Source: an uncultured Desulfovibrionaceae bacterium (GTDB taxonomy: Bacteria > Desulfobacterota > Desulfovibrionia > Desulfovibrionales > Desulfovibrionaceae). Taken from it: a stretch of 50,979 bases of DNA. Position numbers and translations under genes: made by a program. The stretch spans positions 1 to 50,979 of the forward strand of contig CALUUT010000016.1 in the NCBI GenBank assembly GCA_944324045.1. The letters are read 5' to 3'. How positions within the stretch are numbered: the stretch's first letter is position 1; every line of letters begins with the position of its first letter. This document shows positions 1-8,274 of the stretch, piece by piece. The notes beneath the pieces were generated by a model. That model saw nothing but the letters and a program-made list of their open reading frames with translations. It had not been told where the DNA came from and made no database searches.

Positions 1-6
1 CTCCAT

Positions 7-20
7 CAGCCGGCCGGCTG
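7..20. repeat. 14-bp perfect palindrome
   Basis: The sequence CAGCCGGCCGGCTG is self-complementary and lies at the left edge of the window, in the gene-free stretch downstream of the TPR gene. It is short and GC-rich, so it could be a chance palindrome or part of a structure continuing outside the window. No function is assigned. Confidence 0.3.
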
Positions 21-48
21 AAGCGGCGCGACGAGTAGCGGCCGGACG

Positions 49-77
49 AAAAAGGATTTCACCGGCTTCGCCTTTTT
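49..77 (-). terminator. Possible terminator of the TPR gene
   Basis: Read on the minus strand, AAAAAGG and CCTTTTT arms enclose a 15-nt loop and end in a T tract, about 75 nt after the TPR stop codon. The stem has only two G-C pairs, so it is weak. The other sequence in positions 1-150 shows no gene. Confidence 0.3.
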
Positions 78-150
78 GTCAACAAATCTTTTCCTCCTGA
101 AAGGGAAGGTTTCAAACCATAAAAGAATTTTGATCAAAAAGACGCATGCA

Positions 151-717
151 TTATCTTTTCAAAAGCTCTTCATAAAGCTCAAGGGCTTCGGCATGAGCCG
201 GATTGATGGACAGCAGGGTTTCCAACTCTTTTCTTGCTTCCGCAACGCATCCCTGAGTCGCAAGGCATCCGGCCAGGGCGAAACGGACGGCCTGCTGGTC
301 CGGCTGAAGCTCAAGGCAGACTCTCATGCGCGCGACGACCTCATCAAGCCGGTCAAGCTGGAAGCCTTCCTGCAAAAAGCCATGCAGGGCGACAATATTC
401 TGCGGGTTGCCGTCCAGGGCCTTTTGAAAATACCCGTACGCTTCCTCATGCCGACCGTTTTCCATGAGCACCATGGCCATTCCGGCCAAGGCCTTATCAG
501 AAGGCTGGATGCTCGCGGCCTTTGCATACATGGCATATGCGTCGTCCAGCGCGCCGCGCTGTATCGCTATGGTGGCAAGTCCAAGATACGGATCAGGATG
601 CACGCCGTTTGAACTTGCCGCCTTTCTGTAATAGTCCTCGGCCTTGTCCAGATCTCCCATGAACAAGTAGCATTCTCCCAGTTCCTTATTGATCTCGTAG
701 TCCAGATGATTCTCCAT
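151..717 (-). CDS. Tetratricopeptide-repeat protein
   Basis: A 188-residue protein built almost entirely of about five TPR helix pairs, with typical Gly-Asp/Ala-Tyr spacing (for example LGECYLFMGDLDKAEDYY near the N-terminus). TPR superhelices mediate protein-protein contacts; no catalytic motif, signal peptide or membrane segment is visible. I start at ATG 717 because GGGAGGGG lies just upstream; an ATG at 780 would add 21 residues but has no ribosome site. The gene is divergent from the flagellar operon, so a scaffold or chaperone role in assembly is possible, but that is only inferred from position. Confidence 0.75.
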   Translation of the reverse strand: MENHLDYEINKELGECYLFMGDLDKAEDYYRKAASSNGVHPDPYLGLATIAIQRGALDDAYAMYAKAASIQPSDKALAGMAMVLMENGRHEEAYGYFQKALDGNPQNIVALHGFLQEGFQLDRLDEVVARMRVCLELQPDQQAVRFALAGCLATQGCVAEARKELETLLSINPAHAEALELYEELLKR

Positions 718-877
718 AATCCCCTCCCATGCCAAGCATTTCTTTCCAAATTTTTTGAAAAATCCACATATATCCGCCATTTTGCAATCCGTATGCCAGA
801 TTCAAAGGCTGTCGGAATTCCGTCCATATCCGCTCAAAGATCAAAAAACATATAATAATAACAATATGATATATAAA

Positions 878-893
878 TGGAACACTTATTGCT
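878..893 (+). promoter_or_regulatory. Sigma-54 promoter of the flagellar operon
   Basis: The sequence TGGAACACTTATTGCT has the invariant GG (879-880) and GC (891-892) exactly 10 nt apart, as RpoN promoters require, and the -12 box TTGCT matches consensus. The expected transcript start, near 904, is about 70 nt before the flgB start codon. It lies inside the longer open frame that starts at 877, which supports the internal flgB start at 973. Sigma-54 control of flagellar genes is common in this group. Confidence 0.7.
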
Positions 894-972
894 ATGTACG
901 GCAAGAGTTGCCGCTGTGGCCAAGCCGCTGACGGAAAAAAATGCCCGCCCAAAAAGCGCAGGAGAAACGCCT

Positions 973-1383
973 ATGAAAAGTCTGTTTGAAGGTCACCTGG
1001 ACCTTGTCGGCAAGGTCATGGACATGCAGCTTGAACGTCAAAATGTCGTCATGAGCAATATCGCGAACATCAACACACCGCGATACAAGCCCATGGAGCT
1101 GGAATTTGAAAAGGAGCTGCAATCCGCGCTTGGTCTTGACGCCAAAGGAAAGCTCAGCCGCACTCATGCGCGGCACATTCCATCGGCATTTTCCGCGGAA
1201 ACCTTTGATTCCAACTGGCGCGAGGAGTTCAAACCCCGCACCGTGCACGGCGAAGACCGGGTCAACCTGGATAAGGAAATGATCAAACTCGGCAAAAACC
1301 AGTTGCAATACTCCACTCTGGCCACCGTCATCCGCAGCAATTTCGAAGGACTGAAAAACATTATAACCGAAGGCCAGAAATAG
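973..1383 (+). CDS. flgB: Flagellar basal-body proximal rod protein FlgB
   Basis: A 136-residue proximal rod protein of the flagellar basal body, exported by the flagellar type III apparatus and polymerised in the periplasm with FlgC and FlgF. The N-terminal rod motif is visible (LERQNVVMSNIANINTPRYK, residues about 18-37), and the heptad-rich C-terminus (YSTLATVIRSNFEGLKNII) is typical of rod and hook proteins. The start at 973 is chosen for AGGAGA 8 nt upstream, for length matching the family, and because it lies after the sigma-54 promoter. It is the first gene of a seven-gene operon and flgC follows 23 nt later. Confidence 0.93.
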   Translation: MKSLFEGHLDLVGKVMDMQLERQNVVMSNIANINTPRYKPMELEFEKELQSALGLDAKGKLSRTHARHIPSAFSAETFDSNWREEFKPRTVHGEDRVNLDKEMIKLGKNQLQYSTLATVIRSNFEGLKNIITEGQK

Positions 1384-1406
1384 CCTTTAGCATTTAGGAG
1401 CCAACC

Positions 1407-1844
1407 ATGGATTTCATGACCGCGCTGGATATCGGCGCATCGGCGCTGACCGCAAACCGTACGAACGTCAATATCATCTCCATGAACCTGGCGAACGCCA
1501 AGACCACCCGCACGCCTGAGGGCGGTCCCTACCGGCGCAAGACCGTGCTCAACGCCGCCGTGGCTGTGGACGACCCTTTTTCCAAGCACATGCAAAGCGA
1601 GCTTGACCGGCAGCTTAAGGGCGTGCGGGTTATGCACATAGGCATCGACAAGCGTCCGTTCAAAACAGTGTACGAGCCTGGGCACCCGGATGCGGACGAA
1701 CAGGGATTCGTCAAATATCCCGATATCAACGTAGTGGAAGAAATGGCCAACCTCATGACGGCCCAGCGCGGCTATGAGGCCAATGTCAGCACGATAGACG
1801 CCATTAAGACCATGTACAACAAGGCCCTTGAAATAGGCCGCTAA
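1407..1844 (+). CDS. flgC: Flagellar basal-body rod protein FlgC
   Basis: A 145-residue proximal rod protein. Residues 1-35 carry the rod-family N-terminus (ALDIGASALTANRTNVNIISM NLANAKTT), and the C-terminal segment (EEMANLMTAQRGYEANVSTI) is the hallmark C-terminal helix of FlgC/FlgG-type proteins that packs in the rod core. Length matches the family. TAGGAG lies 6 nt before the ATG. It sits between flgB and fliE in the usual order, so it is translated from the same transcript. Confidence 0.95.
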   Translation: MDFMTALDIGASALTANRTNVNIISMNLANAKTTRTPEGGPYRRKTVLNAAVAVDDPFSKHMQSELDRQLKGVRVMHIGIDKRPFKTVYEPGHPDADEQGFVKYPDINVVEEMANLMTAQRGYEANVSTIDAIKTMYNKALEIGR

Positions 1845-1868
1845 CCTTTTTGCACAGGGAGAAACCTC

Positions 1869-2201
1869 ATGTCTTTCAGAAGCACGGGCGTAAACGCCTA
1901 CAACAATGCGCTTAAGCGGTTTGCCGAAATAGAAGAAAAGACCAAAGGCGGCTTTACGGAGAACAGAGAAGAAAACGCCTCAGGCGGCTTCGCCTCCGTA
2001 TTCGCGGACTCTCTGAACAAGGTCAATGAACTCCAGCAGCAAAAAACAAGCATGATCACGTCGTTTGCTTCCGGCGAACAGCAAAACGTTCACGAGCTTA
2101 TGATCTCCCTGCAAAAAGCCGGCGTGGCCATGCAGCTTACGTCCGCTGTACGCAACAAGATGCTTGAAGCATACCGTGAACTTTCGCGCCTGCAATTCTA
2201 G
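1869..2201 (+). CDS. fliE: Flagellar hook-basal body complex protein FliE
   Basis: A 110-residue protein that links the MS ring to the rod. It has the usual FliE arrangement: a variable, polar N-terminal half, then a conserved C-terminal helical segment (VHELMISLQKAGVAMQLTSA followed by VRNKMLEAYRELSRLQF). FliE is the first rod-type substrate of the export gate. A GGGAGAAACCTC site precedes the ATG, and the gene lies 24 nt after flgC. A spacer of 109 nt separates it from fliF. Confidence 0.93.
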   Translation: MSFRSTGVNAYNNALKRFAEIEEKTKGGFTENREENASGGFASVFADSLNKVNELQQQKTSMITSFASGEQQNVHELMISLQKAGVAMQLTSAVRNKMLEAYRELSRLQF

Positions 2202-2310
2202 GAGCTTTTCCCGCAACCTTTTACTGAACTGAAACGTCCGGCCCGCTTTTTGTCTGCATGCATGAAAAAGCGGCAAAGAAGGCATAACGAGCTGTTTTCC
2301 GGAGGATACC

Positions 2311-3939
2311 ATGGCCCCAGCATTTGCAAACATACTCACCCGTTTCCGTAATTTCTGGAGCGGCATCAGCCTTTCGCAGAAAATTTTTCTCAGCGGGCTG
2401 ACCCTTGTGGCCGTCGGGATTTTCTTCGGGCTCATTTATTATCTGAACCGGCCGGACTACCGCGTGCTGTACTCAAACCTTTCCCTTGAGGATGCAAACC
2501 GCATCGTTTCCATTCTTCAGAATGAAAAACTCAACTATAAGCTTGAGAACAATGGAACCACAGTGCTGGTGCCGGAAGACTCCGTGTACGACATGCGGCT
2601 TAAAATCGCGGGCGAAGGCAACCTGGTGGGTCAGGGCATCGGTTTTGAAATTTTTGACGCCGTCAAGGTGGGGCAGACGGACTTTGTTCAGAAAATCAAC
2701 TATCAAAGGGCGCTTCAAGGAGAACTGACGAGAACCATCACGGAGTTCCCGGCAGTGGAAAACGCTCGCGTGCATCTGGTCATCCCGCAAAAAAGCCTGT
2801 TCATTGAAGAGCAGATGAAGCCGTCCGCGTCCGTGGTCTTAAAAATTGCGGAAACCAAAAAAGTGGAGCCCAAGGACGTGCAGGCCATTGTCAATCTTCT
2901 GGTCATGTCCATTGAGGGTCTGGAGCCTTCGCGCATCTCCATTGCCGACACCACCGGCAAAGTGCTGTATTATCCCGATGACGAAAACAGCCTCAGCGGC
3001 CTAAGCTCTTCCCAGCTTGAGCTTAAAATGTCCGTACAAAACAACTATGAGCGGCGCATTGAAGAAATGCTCTCCCGCGTCATCGGGCCGGGCAAGGTCA
3101 TCGCCCGGGTGAACGCGGACCTTGATTTCAGCCAGCGCACCATCCGCAGAGAGATGTATGACCCAAACACCACGGTGGTGCGCAGCGAACAGAGAACCGA
3201 AGAAGCCACCCGCGGACAATCCACCCTTGATGCAAGCGCTCCGGACCCCAACCTGCGCGGCGACGGCATAAGCGGCGGCCTTTCCGACCAGCAGGGCAGC
3301 CGGGAAACCCGGTCCACCAACTATGAAATCAATCGTGAGGAACAAAATATCATAGCCCCGGTCGGGGACATGAACAGGTTGACCATCGCGGTTATTGTGG
3401 ATGGAACGTACGAGCAAAACGCCGCGGGAGAATTTGTGTTCACGCCCCGCAGCGAAGAGGAGCTCGCCCGAATCCGCCAGCTTGTGGCGAATGCCGTAGG
3501 CTTTGACAGCAGCCGGGGCGACACCATCGAAATTTCCAGCATTTCCTTTGGCACGCCGGATATTGAAATCGAACAAAGCCTTGCCGACGTGATCATGGAT
3601 TACGCCATGCGCCTTGGCAAACCCATTTTAAACGCGCTTTTGGTGTTCCTTTTCCTGCTTATGATCGTGCGGCCCATCGTGCTTGCGCTTATCCGCCCCA
3701 AAGTCAAAGGCGACGTGCTTGAAGGGCTTGAGGGACTGCCCCAGGGAACCGAACGCCTTGCGCTTATCGAGGCGGATGAGGAAATGGAAGCCATTGACGG
3801 CATGAAAAAAATTGACGATATAAAAGCCCATACCATCCAAATGGCCGAACAGAACATGGAACAGGCCGTGGGCATTCTGCGCGGCTGGCTGAAAACGAAC
3901 GAGGGAGGAGGGCGCAGTGGCTCAAGAGCAGCAGCTTAG
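2311..3939 (+). CDS. fliF: Flagellar MS-ring protein FliF
   Basis: A 542-residue inner-membrane protein that forms the MS ring, the base on which the rod and rotor assemble. Two membrane segments flank the periplasmic part: residues about 25-46 (KIFLSGLTLVAVGIFFGLIY) and about 436-463. The two ring-building domains follow the first segment (NRIVSILQNEKLNYKL and ENARVHLVIPQKSLF). A low-complexity linker precedes the second membrane helix. The cytoplasmic C-terminal tail, which binds FliG, overlaps the start of fliG by 23 nt, indicating coupled translation. Ribosome site GGAGGATACC precedes the ATG. Confidence 0.95.
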   Translation: MAPAFANILTRFRNFWSGISLSQKIFLSGLTLVAVGIFFGLIYYLNRPDYRVLYSNLSLEDANRIVSILQNEKLNYKLENNGTTVLVPEDSVYDMRLKIAGEGNLVGQGIGFEIFDAVKVGQTDFVQKINYQRALQGELTRTITEFPAVENARVHLVIPQKSLFIEEQMKPSASVVLKIAETKKVEPKDVQAIVNLLVMSIEGLEPSRISIADTTGKVLYYPDDENSLSGLSSSQLELKMSVQNNYERRIEEMLSRVIGPGKVIARVNADLDFSQRTIRREMYDPNTTVVRSEQRTEEATRGQSTLDASAPDPNLRGDGISGGLSDQQGSRETRSTNYEINREEQNIIAPVGDMNRLTIAVIVDGTYEQNAAGEFVFTPRSEEELARIRQLVANAVGFDSSRGDTIEISSISFGTPDIEIEQSLADVIMDYAMRLGKPILNALLVFLFLLMIVRPIVLALIRPKVKGDVLEGLEGLPQGTERLALIEADEEMEAIDGMKKIDDIKAHTIQMAEQNMEQAVGILRGWLKTNEGGGRSGSRAAA

Positions 3940-4924
3940 CGGAGCGCAAAAAGCAGCCATTCTCTTGCTTACAATGGGCGACAAGTTTACCGCCGAAGTA
4001 TTCAAGAGGATGGATCGCCAGGAGATCATCCAAATTTCCAGAGCGATTCTTGATTTTGACGCTGTTCCCAAAGAAACGGTGGAAGCCGTGTTGCGCGAAT
4101 TCCATTTCGCCATGGTGTCCGGTCAGGATATCATCGCAGGGGGCATGGAGACCGCAAAGAAACTGTTGGTCAAAAACCTTGATCAGGAAACAGCCAAGTA
4201 TATTATGGACTCTCTTGACCTGGAACTGGGACCGGCTCCCTTCCGCGGTCTTGGCAACGTGTCGCCGCGCATCCTGGCCCAGATACTGCGCAATGAACAT
4301 CCTCAGACGCTCGCCCTCATTTTGGGGCACCTGCCCCAGGATCAGGCGGCTCAGCTTCTTGTCAATCTGCCCGCCGGCGGACGCGCCGAAGTGCTTTTGC
4401 GGCTTGCGGACCTTGAGGCCGTCCCTGAGGACATGCTCATGGAAGTGGACAAGGTGCTGCAAAGCCAGCTCATCGCCATGGGCGGCAAGGAAGGCCGCAA
4501 AGTGGGCGGCGTGGCGTCCGTCGCTGAAATCCTCAATGCCGTGGATCGCGCGACCGAAGAAGAAGTCCTCTCCGAAATTGAGGAAGAATCCGCGCAAATG
4601 GCTGAGGATATCCGCAACCTCATGTTTGTGTTTGAGGACATAAAGGGACTCGACGACCGCGCCGTACGCGAAGTGCTCAAGGAAGTGAACAACGACGACC
4701 TTACCCTTGCGCTCAAAGGCGCATCCGACGAACTCAAGGAGCATTTCTTCCGGAACATGTCCGAACGCGCATCCGTCATGATTCGCGAAGACCTTGAAAT
4801 CATGGGACCGACCAAACTTTCGGACGTGGAAGCCGCGCAGCAGGGCATCGTGCGCATCGTGCGGCGGCTGGAAGCGGAAAACCGCATCGCCTTAAACCGC
4901 GGAGGCGGAGATGTCTTCGTCTAG
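3917..4924 (+). CDS. fliG: Flagellar motor switch protein FliG
   Basis: A 335-residue rotor protein that joins the MS ring to FliM/FliN and contacts the stator. The middle domain carries the conserved EHPQT motif (residues about 126-130) that binds FliM, and the C-terminal third is the charged torque domain (FEDIKGLDDRAVREVLKEV onward). The start is a GTG with GGAGGAGG 5-6 nt upstream, inside the 3' end of fliF. The 3' end overlaps fliH by 14 nt. Length matches the family. Confidence 0.95.
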   Translation: MAQEQQLSGAQKAAILLLTMGDKFTAEVFKRMDRQEIIQISRAILDFDAVPKETVEAVLREFHFAMVSGQDIIAGGMETAKKLLVKNLDQETAKYIMDSLDLELGPAPFRGLGNVSPRILAQILRNEHPQTLALILGHLPQDQAAQLLVNLPAGGRAEVLLRLADLEAVPEDMLMEVDKVLQSQLIAMGGKEGRKVGGVASVAEILNAVDRATEEEVLSEIEEESAQMAEDIRNLMFVFEDIKGLDDRAVREVLKEVNNDDLTLALKGASDELKEHFFRNMSERASVMIREDLEIMGPTKLSDVEAAQQGIVRIVRRLEAENRIALNRGGGDVFV

Positions 4925-5693
4925 CGGTCAGGGGCGTCCCAAATGGGGAACCATCTTCATGGGCCCCAACCCGCTCCATGAAACCCGTCTTGACAAGATG
5001 GAAAACAGCGCCGATGCAATGGCCTGGAATGCCGCGACTGAAGCCGAATATATGGAACGGGTCCGCGAGCGGGCCAAGGAAAAGGCGCGGGAAATTCTGG
5101 AAAAAGCCCAGGCCGACGCGCAGAGGCTGAAAGAAAAGGCGCTCCGGGACGGATACGATGAAGGCATGCGCGAAGCGTCAAACGAACTGGAGGAATTTCG
5201 GTCCGGCATGAGTCAGGCCGTGAGCGCCGTGCTTTCCGCCATTCGCGAGCAGCGCGAAGACCTTGCGCGCGCATGGCGCGGGGAGCTTGTGACCCTGATG
5301 CGCCTTGCCGTGGAAAAAATCGTTGATCATGAACTTTCCGAAAACCGCGCGGAACTCATGACGGCGCTTTTCGACGGCGCTGTGGCGCGCCTTAGCGAAA
5401 ACGCGCGCAGCGTGGTGCGGGTTTCGCCGGAGGATGAGCCGGTGGTCGCGGACATTATCGCCCAGGCCGCGCCGCACTTCCCGGACTCGTCTTTTGTCGT
5501 GCGCGCGGACCCGAAACTTGAACCCGGAAGCCTCATTATTGAAAACGATGAAAGCATGGCGGACAATTCATTGAAAAGCCGCCGCGCCCTGATAGAAGAA
5601 GCTTTGGCGGCGCTTGTCCTTCCCGCAGCGGCGGAAGCCCCTGTTTCCGGCTCTGAGGATTTGTCCGCCCAGCCCGCAAAAGACGCGCTCTGA
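4911..5693 (+). CDS. fliH: Flagellar export ATPase regulator FliH
   Basis: A 260-residue cytoplasmic protein that binds and restrains the export ATPase FliI and tethers it to the rotor. After a short N-terminal segment there is a long charged, probably coiled-coil region (residues about 45-95, REKAREILEKAQADAQRLKE), followed by the FliH/V-ATPase-E-like C-terminal domain. The C-terminal about 30 residues are Ala/Pro-rich. It starts within fliG. A 134-nt gap separates it from fliI; no gene or clear promoter is seen in that gap. Confidence 0.88.
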   Translation: MSSSSGQGRPKWGTIFMGPNPLHETRLDKMENSADAMAWNAATEAEYMERVRERAKEKAREILEKAQADAQRLKEKALRDGYDEGMREASNELEEFRSGMSQAVSAVLSAIREQREDLARAWRGELVTLMRLAVEKIVDHELSENRAELMTALFDGAVARLSENARSVVRVSPEDEPVVADIIAQAAPHFPDSSFVVRADPKLEPGSLIIENDESMADNSLKSRRALIEEALAALVLPAAAEAPVSGSEDLSAQPAKDAL

Positions 5694-5827
5694 CGCCGGC
5701 TTGGGCCGCATGGCGCAATCCGGCCGCGCCCGGACGTTTCCGACAAAAAAAGCCGGCCCCAGTCGTCTGCCTTTTCCGCAACCTTCCGCCCGCAGGCTTT
5801 GCAGGCGCAACATTTCAGGATGCACTT

Positions 5828-7162
5828 ATGAGCTTCACACCTTCCGGCTGCGCGCAATATATCAGGGAAGTCGAACCGTGCCGGACCTTCGGCAAAGTCG
5901 TCAAAGTCGTGGGGCTGGTCGCGGAAGGGCGCGGCCTTCAGATTCCGCTTGGCTCCGTATGCCATATCGCGCCCGGCGATGCGTCCAAAGACGGGATTCC
6001 GGCCGAGGTTGTGGGATTTCGCGATGGAAACGTGCTGCTTATGCCTTATGGCGACATGCGCGGCGTTTCACCGGGAAGCCTCATTCGCAACTCCAGCCTT
6101 CCACCGGTCTTTCCAGTGGGGCCGCAGATGTTGGGGCAGGCTTTCGACGCATTCGGCCGTCCGATGAAGACCGCCATGAACGCGAACAGCCAGACGCCGC
6201 TGCTTGCCGAAGAGCAACGCCCCATCTATGCCGCGCCGCCCAATCCCATGCTCCGCCCGCGCATTGATACGCCGCTTGATGTGGGCGTGCGCTGCATCAA
6301 CGGGCTGCTGACTCTGGGCAAAGGCCAGCGCGTAGGCATCATGGCCGGCTCAGGCGTCGGCAAATCGACGCTGCTTGGCATGATGGCCCGTTATACCAAG
6401 GCGGACGTCAATGTCATCGCGCTCGTGGGCGAACGTGGGCGGGAAGTCGTGGAATTCATGGAAAAAGACCTTGGTCCTGAAGGACTGGCCCGTTCCGTGC
6501 TCGTCATCGCCACATCCGACAAGTCCCCGCTCATTCGCATGCGCGCCGCGCACGCGGCCACGGCTGTCGCGGAATATTTTCGAGATCAGGGAAAAGACGT
6601 GCTGTTCATGATGGATTCCGTGACCCGCTTTGCCATGGCCGGCCGGGAAATCGGCCTCGCCATAGGAGAGCCGCCCACCACCAAGGGCTACACGCCCACG
6701 GTTTTCGCTGAGCTCCCCAAGCTTCTCGAACGCGCGGGGCGCAATGAAAAAGGCGCCATCACCGGCATATATACCGTGCTCGTGGACGGCGACGACTTCA
6801 ACGAGCCCATTGCCGACAGCGTGCGTTCCATTCTTGACGGCCACATCGTGCTTACCCGCGAACTTGCGGACCAGGGACATTACCCGGCCATTGACGTGCT
6901 CAAATCCATAAGCCGTCTGCGTTCGGATATCTGCCCGAAAGAAGTTCTTGCCAACGGCCGCGATATTCTGCGCCTTTTCGCCGCATACAAGCGGGTGGAA
7001 GACATGGTCAACATCGGCGCGTACGTATCAGGCGCCAATCCTGAAATCGACAAGGCCATAGCCATGGTCGGCCCCATCAATCAGTACCTGCGTCAGGATG
7101 TCGCAGACCCCTGCGACCTGTCGCGAAGCTTTTCCGAACTGAAGGCGCTTTGCGAACAGTAA
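5828..7162 (+). CDS. fliI: Flagellum-specific export ATPase FliI
   Basis: A 444-residue hexameric ATPase of flagellar type III export, related to the F1-ATPase beta subunit. The Walker A loop GSGVGKST is at residues about 173-180. The segment VGERGREVVEFMEKDLG and the Walker B strand (DVLFMMDSVTRFAMAGREI) follow, with the family signature PPTTKGYTPTVF. It is full length. AGGA lies 8 nt before the ATG. Usually fliJ comes next; here the stop is only 7 nt from the stop of the convergent HlyD-like gene, so this operon ends without fliJ. Confidence 0.95.
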   Translation: MSFTPSGCAQYIREVEPCRTFGKVVKVVGLVAEGRGLQIPLGSVCHIAPGDASKDGIPAEVVGFRDGNVLLMPYGDMRGVSPGSLIRNSSLPPVFPVGPQMLGQAFDAFGRPMKTAMNANSQTPLLAEEQRPIYAAPPNPMLRPRIDTPLDVGVRCINGLLTLGKGQRVGIMAGSGVGKSTLLGMMARYTKADVNVIALVGERGREVVEFMEKDLGPEGLARSVLVIATSDKSPLIRMRAAHAATAVAEYFRDQGKDVLFMMDSVTRFAMAGREIGLAIGEPPTTKGYTPTVFAELPKLLERAGRNEKGAITGIYTVLVDGDDFNEPIADSVRSILDGHIVLTRELADQGHYPAIDVLKSISRLRSDICPKEVLANGRDILRLFAAYKRVEDMVNIGAYVSGANPEIDKAIAMVGPINQYLRQDVADPCDLSRSFSELKALCEQ

Positions 7163-7169
7163 GAAACGC

Positions 7170-8027
7170 TTATTCCTCTATGGAAACCGTGCAGGACATG
7201 CCCACGGAAATCCTGCCCGAAACCTGTCCTTCCAGCCTGATGCGCACCGGAATTCTCTGCGCAAGACGCACCCAGTTGTATGTCGGGTTGACGTCAAGCA
7301 AAAGGCGCTGTCCCGTCGCATTTTCGCTTTCGCTGATGCCTTTGGCTATGCCTTCGACAACGCCATGCAACGGCTCGCTGCCGTCGATCATCTCCACAAG
7401 CGCCTTATCGCCGACTCGTATGCGGGAAAGTTTGGTTTCTTCAAAATACCCGCATATCCAGAAAGAATTTTCATCTATCACCGCAAGGGTCGCGACTCCT
7501 GCGGAAGCATAGTCCCCGGCAAAGACCGAAAGGTTCGTCACATACCCGTCAACCGGGGAGCGGACCACGGTTCTTTCAAGGTCCAGCCGGGCTCTGTCCC
7601 GCGCCGCGGCCGCCTCAAGCAGATTCGCCTGCGCGCTTTTCGCCGCGCTTTGCGCCTGTTGCCGGGCTTCATAGGAAACGACGTCGTTGCCGACTTTCGC
7701 CCTGCGCGCGGCCTCATCGACAAGCCGCCTGGTTTCCAGTTCCTGAGAAACGTAACGCGCTTCAGCTTCGGCCAAGGCCAGCTTGTAGCGTTCCTGATCA
7801 AGAATGAACAGAATATCCCCCCGTTTCACGCGCTGGTTGTCCTTCACAGCGACGCGGGCGACAATTCCTGAAACGTCCGGGGCAATAGTGACCACATCAG
7901 CGCGGACGCGGCCATCCCGCGTCCATGGGGAAAGCATGTAATACCGCCACAGCAGCACGGCAAGCGCGACCGCCACAAGAAACACCACCACAGTAATGAA
8001 AAAGCGTATAAACGTGTCAATGCGCAT
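7170..8027 (-). CDS. HlyD/AaeA-type membrane fusion protein
   Basis: A 285-residue periplasmic adaptor of a tripartite efflux pump. It has one N-terminal membrane anchor (residues about 4-28), then a barrel-sandwich half (PDVSGIVARVAVKDNQRVKR), an alpha-hairpin (residues about 75-140) and the second lipoyl half (VRSPVDGYVTNLSVFAGDYA). This size and architecture match AaeA/EmrA-like proteins that work with FUSC pumps. I start at ATG 8027, with GGA 7 nt upstream; an in-frame TTG at 8039 is possible. It is the last gene of a four-gene minus-strand operon, 49 nt after the DUF1656 gene. Confidence 0.88.
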   Translation of the reverse strand: MRIDTFIRFFITVVVFLVAVALAVLLWRYYMLSPWTRDGRVRADVVTIAPDVSGIVARVAVKDNQRVKRGDILFILDQERYKLALAEAEARYVSQELETRRLVDEAARRAKVGNDVVSYEARQQAQSAAKSAQANLLEAAAARDRARLDLERTVVRSPVDGYVTNLSVFAGDYASAGVATLAVIDENSFWICGYFEETKLSRIRVGDKALVEMIDGSEPLHGVVEGIAKGISESENATGQRLLLDVNPTYNWVRLAQRIPVRIRLEGQVSGRISVGMSCTVSIEE

Positions 8028-8076
8028 ATCGTCATCCAAAAAATTGCATCAGACAGACTGTGCCGCCCTGATTAAC

Positions 8077-8274
8077 TTATTTATATACCAAGATGCCGCA
8101 ACAACAGAAAATAATGGTAAAAACACATATTCTGAAAAGGGGCGGATGCGCCACTTTTGCATAGACCTTAAAGAGTCTGAATACTTTTTCAAAAACCCAC
8201 AACAACACGACGGAAACGCAAAACAAAGGGATTAATCCCGGTATAAGCACTCCCAAGATATTGACTTCACGCAT
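8077..8274 (-). CDS. AaeX-like DUF1656 small membrane protein
   Basis: A 65-residue protein with two predicted membrane helices (residues about 5-25, LGVLIPGLIPLFCVSVVLLW, and about 46-62). The opening MREVNILGVLIP and the later VYAKVAHPPLFRICVF match the DUF1656/AaeX family, which sits between FUSC and HlyD genes in aromatic-acid efflux operons. Its exact role is unknown in the family. GGGAGG lies 8 nt before the ATG, and the start overlaps the stop of the FUSC gene by 8 nt (ATGCGTGA), so translation is probably coupled. Confidence 0.85.
   Translation of the reverse strand: MREVNILGVLIPGLIPLFCVSVVLLWVFEKVFRLFKVYAKVAHPPLFRICVFTIIFCCCGILVYK

Noticed and set aside
3764-4744. Minus-strand frame of 326 codons opposite fliG
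   Set aside because: fliF and fliG are clear on the plus strand; the antisense frame has no motif and no ribosome site.
5614-6267. Plus-strand frame of 217 codons bridging fliH and fliI
   Set aside because: It overlaps both genes out of frame and has no FliJ-like or other recognisable sequence.
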